From positions 1 to 64,000 of the forward strand of contig CBFHLY010000008.1 in the NCBI GenBank assembly GCA_965656785.1: a stretch of DNA of 64,000 bases. Direction: 5' to 3'. This DNA is from JALQTD01 sp965656785 (GTDB lineage Bacteria; Bacteroidota; Bacteroidia; Flavobacteriales_D; Sanyastnellaceae). Positions 48,901 to 54,833 of this stretch are shown piece by piece. Position 1 is the stretch's first letter. Each line of letters starts with the position of its first letter. The notes beneath the pieces are model-generated. The model did not search any database and was not told where the DNA came from. It saw only the letters and a list, made by a program, of their open reading frames with translations. The position numbers and the translations under genes were made by a program.

Positions 48901-51889
48901 GTTGGGCACCACGTACACGTTTTCGACGGATGCTGGTTTGACCTATGAAGTGGGCGAGGCGCAAGGCCAAAACTTCACGTTCGCAGGCGGCGATCAACCC
49001 GAAAACCGCAGCATCACCCTCACCGCGGTACACGCCCTCGGCTGCACGGACGAGGCAACAGCGACCGTGGAAGTGCTGCCCGCGGCGGCCTTCACGTTTG
49101 CGGTGCCATTCGATTCGGCCTGCTCACCCTACGAGCTGACCACGCCCAACATCCCGGGCGCAGCTCAGGTGAACTGGCGCTTTGACAACGGCAATCTCAT
49201 TACGGAACCCACGACGATCAGCTTCGCCAACGCGACCATGGGCCTCGAATCGCACACCATCGAAATGGAAGCGTTCAACCCTTACGGCTGCAGCAACCTC
49301 GAATCGAAAACGGTGCACGTGAAACCGCAACCGGTGGCCGACTTCACCTTGGACGATGACGCGGGTTGCGCCCCGTTCCCGGTGATCTTCACGAACACGA
49401 GCACGCAAGGCGAGGCCTTCCATTGGGATTACGACGATGACCACAACCTGAGCACGACCATGCTCGGCGCACACACGTACCTTTTTGAAGGCGAAGAGGC
49501 GGCCGTGGTTCGCGAAATCAAGCTCACGGCGACCCATTCACTCGGATGCTCCGATGAAAAGGTGGAGTACGTCGAAGTCTACCCCGAAGCCATTGCCGCC
49601 GCAACCGGCGTGACCACGGGCTGCACGCCCTTCGATGCAGCGCTGGCCTACGAAGGACCGGAAATGGCGCAAGTGCTGTGGAGCCTCGACGGCGCCCAAG
49701 CGGGTGCCGGTGAAGGCTTCACGACCACCCTCACGAACGGCGGCACCTCCACGCTCAGCATGACCATCGTGAGCGAACACGGATGCGAAGACAGCATCGA
49801 CTTGCCCCTGGTGGCGAACGCGACGCCCGAAGTGAACCTCGGAATCGAACTCGACGCAGCCTGCGCCGGCACGCCCTTGCTGCTGACGCACACCGCAACG
49901 GGAGCCGACGAAGTGAGCTACAGCCTGTCGAATGGAGCGAGCCTCAGTGCACCCGGAGCGGATTCCGAGGAGATTGCGTTCGAGAACCCGTTTGCGAACC
50001 CGACCACGGTCACCATCACCCAAACCGCTGTCACGGCAGCGGGCTGCGAGGCCACGGCTGAAATCGAGCACACCGTTTACCCCGACGTCGAAGCGGCGTT
50101 CGAAGTGCCGGCTGCAGCGTGCGCGCCCTTCGAGGGCCAACTCGTCAACGCGACCACGGACGCGGATGCGTTCGCTTGGACCGTGGACGGAACGGCGCTG
50201 GAAGGAGCATCGCCCTTGCACACCTTCACGAACGACAGCCCGGAGGATGTGGAAGTGCCCGTGGTGCTGGTGGCCACCAACGGCTTTGGATGCGCGGACA
50301 CGTTGACCCAAGCCGTGACCGTGTTGGGCACACCGGAGCCCACCCTCTCGGTGGTGGAGCTCACCGGCTGTTACCCCATTGTGGCCACGTTCGAAGCGAC
50401 GGGCGGAGTGAGCGCGGTGTGGATGCACGGGGACGAGGATCCGATTGCGGATGCGGGTTTGGTCCAAACCCACACCTTCTACAACCCGTACGACCAACCC
50501 ATTGAGGTCGAAACGGTCGTCGAAGTGGCGAACGAACACGGCTGCACGGCCACCGCCAGCCTGCCCATCGAAGTGAACCCGGAGCTGACCGCGCAATTCG
50601 ACGTGGTGGAAGCCGGTTGCACCCCGCTCGACCTCGTGCTGGTGAACCAATCGAACGGTGGCACGACCTACGAATGGGACTTCGGCGACGGCACGACGAG
50701 CACAGCAGCCAACCCGCAGCACACGCTCGTGAACAACACGCCCACGGACCAAACCTTCGTGGTGAAGCTCATCGCCCATTCCGGCTACGGCTGCACGGAC
50801 ACCCTCGCGGTGGGCGTGGAAGTTCATCCGGAACCGGAAGCGAACTTCTTTGTGACGCCCATCGAACAGACCTACCCGAATACCTCGGTGACGTTCACGA
50901 ACCTGAGCCAAAGCGGCAACGGAGCCGTGCACACCTGGACCTTCGGCGACGGTGGCAGCACGAACAACTTCGCGCCGGGCGTGCACCACTACGACACGTG
51001 GGGCACCTTCGACGTGACGCTGGACGTCGACAACGGCTACTGCGACGATGCGGTGACCCAAACCGTCACCATCCATCCGCCCGCTCCGGAAGTGGCCTTC
51101 TCCGGCGAAGCCGAGGGCTGCGCACCCGTGGACGTCGCCTTTACGAACGAATCGCAGTACGCGGCAAGCGTGATGTGGGACTTTGGCGACGGCGCGACGA
51201 GCACGGAATTTGACCCGGTTCACCAGTACACCCAGCCCGGCGTGTACGATGTGACCCTGCGGATCACGGGGTACCAGGGACTCGTCCAAGAGGTCGTGCA
51301 CACCGCCGTGGTGACGGTGCTGCCCTCTCCGACCGCGAATTTCGAGTTCGCTCCGTACGAGGTGGTTGCCCCGGCCGAGGAAGTGACCTTCGTGAACCTG
51401 TCGTCCGATGACGCCGTGGAATACCAATGGAACTTTGGTGATGGCAACACGAGCTCCGAACAGCACCCGCGTCACAGCTACGAAATCGACGGCCTCTTCA
51501 CCGTGTCGCTTTCGGTGCGCAACGAGTTCGGATGCACGGACACGCACACGCACCTCGATGCCATCACGGCCAAGCCCGGCGGGTTCATGATCTTCCCCAC
51601 CGCCTTCACCCCGGATTTGACCGGGTCGAATGGCGGGGGCTACAACCTGAGTGACCTCGACAACAACGTCTTCCACCCCCACCACGCGGGCATCACGGAA
51701 TACGAACTGTCCATCTTCAACATTTGGGGCGAGTTGATCTTCAAGTCCCAAGACCCGATGATCGGATGGGACGGCTACATCAATGGGCTCCTCGCCCCGC
51801 AGAACACGTACGTCTGGAAAGCCACAGCGCGCTTCAGCGACGGCCGCCGCCTCATCCAATCCGGGGACTTCACCCTCATCATCAATTGA
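45974..51889 (+). CDS. Giant PKD-repeat surface protein with T9SS type B (gliding) C-terminal domain
   Basis: 1971 residues from ATG 45974, preceded by a good Shine-Dalgarno-like AAAGGAG (45964-45970); an in-frame GTG at 45950 would add eight residues. Signal peptide MNRLLHFVIVLSALGAVAPFQAFA. Then a long chain of PKD and PKD-related beta-sandwich domains (VDWGDGSP, WDFGDGN, WTFGDGTT, YEWDFGDGTTS, MWDFGDGATS, YQWNFGDGNTSS), each next to a Cys-rich GC(A/T/S)P(F/L/Y) entry motif. Residues 610-1116 form three near-equal super-repeats. The last about 95 residues (GGFMIFPTAFTPDLTGSNGG..., YELSIFNIWGELIFKS, WDGYINGLLAPQNTYVWKA) are the gliding-associated T9SS type B domain. PorP/SprF follows after two bases, the classic pairing for type B cargo. 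Confidence 0.94.
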   Translation: MNRLLHFVIVLSALGAVAPFQAFAQCPEVLDANGLATSSPAWAECLAEAPELEVTPAADWSGVFVDWGDGSPVELVDWVAGDAPLTHTYPDGAGAYGITLSHGGCDVVGNFEVIPPVANLTSGGSQVCEGSSMQFQQMGTGGGQNLWNFGLGSTFIPTSNGVVSYLFNNVGLQTVTNIYVSDIDPVGCRDTSTVNILVKPKPEMELTLSELQTCGPTEITGTATGTDLSNVIWSFAAPPYFGSGEQMPATTFSNIGSNPISVTGIGNNGCNVSITQNVTIYPEATVAITAAPGSACEGEVAEFIGTASVPTGQSITNITWDFGDGNTQNGLNASHTFSGAGVYPVSLAIETNLCSSTVEESIEIQTAPTVALTASALSGCAPFEVAFTGEVDGAATYALDLGTGGLTADLNAVHTYAPSNNTVILSAQSSNGCASETSLNIEALTPATIDVVNVPGPTCGLINFPLETITSGASSLEWNATNGWNSTETMPQFTLENTGNFPIHETLTVTALAPNGCDATAEVDVEVLPVPTYDFALTTDSICAPYEATLPSMPDAASFSWDFGDGEATTENEPFHIWDNATDDLASYTVTFNGENSYGCGATAEQQVHVKPQPMANFAMSSFEGCTPLQLTFYNQGSQASTYTLTTTSGQTLALAPGEQVDLTFSTGTAISAFDLELAANHVLGCSDVRTETVQVFPNPTFSLGAAIEAECTPYTVDFSEVDGILSPMWTFGDGTTSSEAAPSHTFENAGNDLVSYQVSMSGSNSYGCSGSASVNVPVKPVPVADFDLDLDAGCAPFGVSVTNMSSPGATYAFTADNGAAWNAGPSESHDVMFVGGSTVEQQTIALTVTHPLGCTDTRTEHVTVYPQAQFDFALDADSACSPMTVALPAIDGAADWTWTFSDGTTAPASATEHTFTNEGGTLASFTVAVNGASVHGCADGHAETVHVKPQPVADLTLSATSGCSPFQVTATNAGTLGTTYTFSTDAGLTYEVGEAQGQNFTFAGGDQPENRSITLTAVHALGCTDEATATVEVLPAAAFTFAVPFDSACSPYELTTPNIPGAAQVNWRFDNGNLITEPTTISFANATMGLESHTIEMEAFNPYGCSNLESKTVHVKPQPVADFTLDDDAGCAPFPVIFTNTSTQGEAFHWDYDDDHNLSTTMLGAHTYLFEGEEAAVVREIKLTATHSLGCSDEKVEYVEVYPEAIAAATGVTTGCTPFDAALAYEGPEMAQVLWSLDGAQAGAGEGFTTTLTNGGTSTLSMTIVSEHGCEDSIDLPLVANATPEVNLGIELDAACAGTPLLLTHTATGADEVSYSLSNGASLSAPGADSEEIAFENPFANPTTVTITQTAVTAAGCEATAEIEHTVYPDVEAAFEVPAAACAPFEGQLVNATTDADAFAWTVDGTALEGASPLHTFTNDSPEDVEVPVVLVATNGFGCADTLTQAVTVLGTPEPTLSVVELTGCYPIVATFEATGGVSAVWMHGDEDPIADAGLVQTHTFYNPYDQPIEVETVVEVANEHGCTATASLPIEVNPELTAQFDVVEAGCTPLDLVLVNQSNGGTTYEWDFGDGTTSTAANPQHTLVNNTPTDQTFVVKLIAHSGYGCTDTLAVGVEVHPEPEANFFVTPIEQTYPNTSVTFTNLSQSGNGAVHTWTFGDGGSTNNFAPGVHHYDTWGTFDVTLDVDNGYCDDAVTQTVTIHPPAPEVAFSGEAEGCAPVDVAFTNESQYAASVMWDFGDGATSTEFDPVHQYTQPGVYDVTLRITGYQGLVQEVVHTAVVTVLPSPTANFEFAPYEVVAPAEEVTFVNLSSDDAVEYQWNFGDGNTSSEQHPRHSYEIDGLFTVSLSVRNEFGCTDTHTHLDAITAKPGGFMIFPTAFTPDLTGSNGGGYNLSDLDNNVFHPHHAGITEYELSIFNIWGELIFKSQDPMIGWDGYINGLLAPQNTYVWKATARFSDGRRLIQSGDFTLIIN
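47801..49321 (+). repeat. Three tandem 168-169-residue super-repeats in the PKD protein
   Basis: The phrase V-K-P-x-P-V/M-A-(D/N) recurs with its first codon at 47801, 48308, 48815 and 49319, spacings of 507, 507 and 504 bp. Each unit has a GC-x-P domain without FGDG, then a second domain with ACSPY/ECTPY, and (in two of three) the W-T-F-x-D-G-T-T core. Units are diverged at the protein level, so the duplication is old rather than a recent DNA repeat. Confidence 0.8.
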
Positions 51890-51891
51890 CC

Positions 51892-52920
51892 ATGAAGAAT
51901 TTTCAATCGCGCCTATTTGTTCTCGGAGCGGCGCTGGGTTTGGCCCTCGTCAGCGGCCCGAAACAGGCCTCGGCGCAGGACATGCGCTTCACCCAGTACA
52001 ACGCCATTCCGACGGCGGTGAACCCGGCGTATGCGGGCATCACGGACCGGGCTCGACTGACGAGCATCTACCGCAACCAATGGAGCGGCATGCCCAACGG
52101 GTTCATCGGGTACCATGTCGGGTATGACTTCTACAACCGGGATGCGCACAGCGGGTTTGGGGTGCTGTTCTCGAAGGAAGCGGCGGGCGCTGGGGCCTTG
52201 AGCACGACGCGGATCGCCTTGCAATACGCGTTCGATGCGAACTTCGGCAACGGGTGGAGCTTCCGCCCGGCGATGCAAATCGGCGGGGCGAACCGCAGCG
52301 TGGACATGGGCCGGCTCATCTTCGGCGACCAGCTCATCCGCGAGGACGAGTCGGGTTCACTCGAAGGGCCCCTCGGCGCCTCGAACAGCTACCTCGACTT
52401 CGCGGCGGGCGGGTTGTTGATCGGACCGCACATGTGGCTCGGCTACAGCGTCGACCACCTGAACACGCCCAACGCCAGCCTGTACGAGGGCTACACGGAA
52501 CTGCTCGCGCAGAAGCACTCGGTGCACGGAGGATTCCGGATGGACATTGGAGCGAACAACCCGAAGGTGCACACGGATGCGGATTTTGTCATGGCCTTCA
52601 ACTACATGAAGCACGGCATGTTCGACCAAATGGACGTGGGCGCCTACTACGACCTCAAGCCCTTCAGTGTGGGCCTGTGGTGGCGCGGGCTCCCCATCGG
52701 CCACACGATCGAGGGCGGACACGACGTCGATGCGCTCTCCTTCATCATCGGCTACGGAACCAGCGATTGGCAACTGGGCTACAGCTACGACATCACGGTC
52801 TCGACGCTGGGGCTGAGCACCACGGGCGGCAGCCACGAAATCGTGCTCCGCTGCGGATGGGACCACGATCGCCGCAACCGGCCGGTGGTGCCGCGGGCGG
52901 TGCCGTGCGTGACGTTCTAG
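51892..52920 (+). CDS. PorP/SprF-family type IX secretion outer-membrane protein
   Basis: 342 residues, signal peptide ending ASAQ, then the family start DMRFTQYNAIPTAVNPAYAGITDRARLTSIYRNQWSGMP and a barrel of about 14 strands (GFGVLFSKEAAGAGALSTTRIALQYAF, YLDFAAGGLLIGPHMWLGYSVDHLN, DVGAYYDLKPFSVGLWWRGLP). SprF-type proteins are needed for the secretion or surface anchoring of the specific type B cargo encoded next to them. The location two bases after the PKD giant fits. It ends four bases inside the convergent murB gene. The C-terminal strand LRCGWDHDRRNRP with a short tail is slightly unusual. Confidence 0.93.
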   Translation: MKNFQSRLFVLGAALGLALVSGPKQASAQDMRFTQYNAIPTAVNPAYAGITDRARLTSIYRNQWSGMPNGFIGYHVGYDFYNRDAHSGFGVLFSKEAAGAGALSTTRIALQYAFDANFGNGWSFRPAMQIGGANRSVDMGRLIFGDQLIREDESGSLEGPLGASNSYLDFAAGGLLIGPHMWLGYSVDHLNTPNASLYEGYTELLAQKHSVHGGFRMDIGANNPKVHTDADFVMAFNYMKHGMFDQMDVGAYYDLKPFSVGLWWRGLPIGHTIEGGHDVDALSFIIGYGTSDWQLGYSYDITVSTLGLSTTGGSHEIVLRCGWDHDRRNRPVVPRAVPCVTF

Positions 52921-54158
52921 GCACCGATTTGGTTGACCTCGGGCTCCAGCTCGACGTGGAATTGGCTCAGGACATCTTCGCGGATGTGCTGGGCCAATTG
53001 CCAGATTTGGGCACCGGTGGCGCCGCCTTTGTTGACCAAAACCAACGCCTGGCGATCGTGCACTCCGTGCGTTCCCCGGTCGTGGCCTTTCCACCCCGCG
53101 CGATCGATGAGCCAGCCGGCTGCGAGCTTGACGCTGCCATCGGCCTGCGGGTAGTGGGGCGCGTCGGGATGCTGGGCCGCGAACGCGGCATGCGCTTCGG
53201 CGGACAGCACGGGGTTTTTGAAGAAGCTGCCGGCGTTGCCGAGGACGGCGGGGTCGGGCAACTTCGATCGGCGGATGCGGATCACGGCCTCGGCCACGTC
53301 CCGGGCGGTCCACTCGGCTTCGGGGCGACCCGCGAGTTCCTCCCGGATGGCACCGTAATCGGTGCGCAGCGGGCCCTCGCGGTCCAGACGAAACGCCACG
53401 CGGGTGATGACCCACCGATCGCGCTCCGGCCCCTTGAACACGCTCTCGCGGTACCCGAAGGCGCACTCCTCCGCGCTGAACCGCCGCAGCCCGCCATCCG
53501 CCCTCGACACCGCCTCAACCCACGCGCACCGGTCCTTGATCTCCACACCGTACGCCCCGATGTTTTGCATCGGCGCCGCGCCCACCCGTCCAGGAATCAG
53601 GGCCAGGTTTTCCAAGCCTCCCCATCCGGCATCCACGGTATGCATCACCCAATCGTGCCAGGGCTCCCCCGCTCCGACCACGACCTCCACAAACCGCCCG
53701 TCGTCGGCCACCACCTCCACTCCGGGCACGTCCACATGCAAGACCAATCCCGGCCAATCCGCATGGATCAGCATGTTCGACCCGCCCCCGAGCACGAGCA
53801 ACGGCATGCCCTCCGGTCGCCAATTCAATGCCTGCCGCACCGCGGCCTCCGAGCGCACCCGAATGAAATGTGCCGCCTTACCGGGGACCCGAAACGTGGT
53901 CAACGCCCCCAAATCCGCATCCCGCTCCACTTCCAACCGCTCCTCCCCTTCCTCGATCGGCCAATCCACCACCGGCTCGTACCGTTCCACATCGTTCAAG
54001 ATGTCGTGCAACGTCATCCGCTCGGGATGCTGATGGGCCACCACCACGTGCTTCATCCAGCGCGACCCGATGCGCTGCCATTCAACCCATTGCCGCGGGC
54101 CCTCCACCCGATACCACGTATCAGCGCCCTTGAGCCGGCGCAACACCGGGTACTTCAT
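52917..54158 (-). CDS. murB: UDP-N-acetylenolpyruvoylglucosamine reductase with N-terminal extension
   Basis: FAD- and NADPH-dependent enzyme of peptidoglycan precursor synthesis (UDP-MurNAc formation). 413 residues from ATG 54158 (GAAGGAG just upstream; an ATG at 54170 is possible). The MurB core begins about residue 74: LEVERDADLGALTTFRVPG, LVLGGGSNML (122-130), ENLALIPGRVGAAPMQNIGAYG (183-204), GYRESVFK, GNAGSFFKNP (catalytic Ser311), AAGWLIDRAGWKG, GVHDRQALVLVNKGGATG, and Glu405 near the end. Residues 1-72 (MKYPVLRRLKGADTWYRVEG..., GSRWMKHVVVAHQHPERMTLHDIL) are an extra domain absent from standard MurB and resembling a small stand-alone Bacteroidota protein known to me only by pattern. 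Confidence 0.93.
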   Translation of the reverse strand: MKYPVLRRLKGADTWYRVEGPRQWVEWQRIGSRWMKHVVVAHQHPERMTLHDILNDVERYEPVVDWPIEEGEERLEVERDADLGALTTFRVPGKAAHFIRVRSEAAVRQALNWRPEGMPLLVLGGGSNMLIHADWPGLVLHVDVPGVEVVADDGRFVEVVVGAGEPWHDWVMHTVDAGWGGLENLALIPGRVGAAPMQNIGAYGVEIKDRCAWVEAVSRADGGLRRFSAEECAFGYRESVFKGPERDRWVITRVAFRLDREGPLRTDYGAIREELAGRPEAEWTARDVAEAVIRIRRSKLPDPAVLGNAGSFFKNPVLSAEAHAAFAAQHPDAPHYPQADGSVKLAAGWLIDRAGWKGHDRGTHGVHDRQALVLVNKGGATGAQIWQLAQHIREDVLSQFHVELEPEVNQIGA

Positions 54159-54218
54159 CGCTCCTTCCATGCCGTCAAGTTCTCGCCATTCGCTGTGCAT
54201 TCCGCTGCGTACGCGCCG

Positions 54219-54226
54219 TATTTTTG
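54219..54226 (+). promoter_or_regulatory. -7 box TATTTTTG ahead of the TPR gene
   Basis: Exact TAnnTTTG, 17 bp before ATG 54244, in the 85-bp divergent gap between murB and the TPR gene. No convincing -33 TTG. Confidence 0.4.
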
Positions 54227-54243
54227 AACAAACTCCCTTGAGC

Positions 54244-54816
54244 ATGTCCCCTGAATTGACCCGAGCTGAAGCGCTGTTGAAGGCGCAATCGTGGCAGGCC
54301 GCCCACGATGCGTTCCGCGATTTGGTGGACGGTGGGCCGGAAGCCGAGAACCCGGATGCAGTGCACGATTGGGCGATTTGTTGTTTCTATTTGGACCAAA
54401 TCCACAAGGCCCTCGACCTCCTCGATCGCGCAGTTGCCCTGCAACCCGATTACGGATACCGGTACGCCTCACGAGCCTGGATGCGCGCGGCGGCAAAGCA
54501 ATTCGACGGAGCGCGATCCGACTACCAGCGCGCCATCGAACTCGACCCCGAGGACGCCGTCTCCCAGAACAACCTCGGCCTCCTCGAAGAGCAAGCCGGC
54601 TACCGCAAACAAGCCCAAGAACGCTTCCGCATCGCGGACGAATTGCAAGGCATCTTCCAGGAAAACGGCCTCGAACCGGAACGGCCCCAACCGGCCGCAC
54701 GCGAACCCGAGACCGAGAAATCCTACTGGCAATGGGTGCGCTGGGCGGTGGCCACATCAGAAGGCCGCGCGGCGTTCATTCAATTCATAAAAAACGGCTT
54801 GAAAACAAAGCGGTAA
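54244..54816 (+). CDS. TPR-repeat protein
   Basis: 190 residues, no signal peptide. Tetratricopeptide helices run through about residues 3-145: LTRAEALLKAQSWQAAHDAFRDLV, NPDAVHDWAICCFYLDQIHKALDLLDRAVALQPD, GYRYASRAWMRAAAKQFDGARSDYQRAIELDPEDAVSQNNLGLLEEQAG (the last two are canonical, ending LDP). A C-terminal part (about 160-190) has a Trp-rich helix (KSYWQWVRWAVATSEGRAAFIQFIKNG). TPRs mediate protein-protein contacts; no partner can be named. It is followed after 17 bp by the AddB-like gene, which has a promoter box of its own. Confidence 0.85.
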   Translation: MSPELTRAEALLKAQSWQAAHDAFRDLVDGGPEAENPDAVHDWAICCFYLDQIHKALDLLDRAVALQPDYGYRYASRAWMRAAAKQFDGARSDYQRAIELDPEDAVSQNNLGLLEEQAGYRKQAQERFRIADELQGIFQENGLEPERPQPAAREPETEKSYWQWVRWAVATSEGRAAFIQFIKNGLKTKR

Positions 54817-54829
54817 ACCGGTAGCTTCA
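54799..54829 (+). promoter_or_regulatory. Promoter TTG-20 bp-TAGCTTCA 4 nt before the AddB-like start
   Basis: TTG at 54799-54801, a 20-bp spacer, then TAGCTTCA (54822-54829), two mismatches from TAnnTTTG. The box ends four bases before ATG 54834, the leaderless spacing seen elsewhere. The -33 lies inside the TPR coding end. Confidence 0.4.
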
Positions 54830-54833
54830 CGGC

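Noticed and set aside
47801..49321. Regular about 507-bp periodicity considered as a CRISPR or satellite array
   Set aside because: The period is far too long for CRISPR, the units are in one reading frame and conserved in protein, not in DNA.
49538..51859. A 773-codon minus frame opposite the PKD giant
   Set aside because: Antisense shadow with Arg/His/Val/Gly-rich low complexity; the + strand gives repeated PKD motifs and a sorting domain.
52254..54227. A 657-codon + frame running through PorP and murB
   Set aside because: It crosses two real genes on different strands out of frame, with Arg/Pro/His-rich sequence and no recognisable domain.
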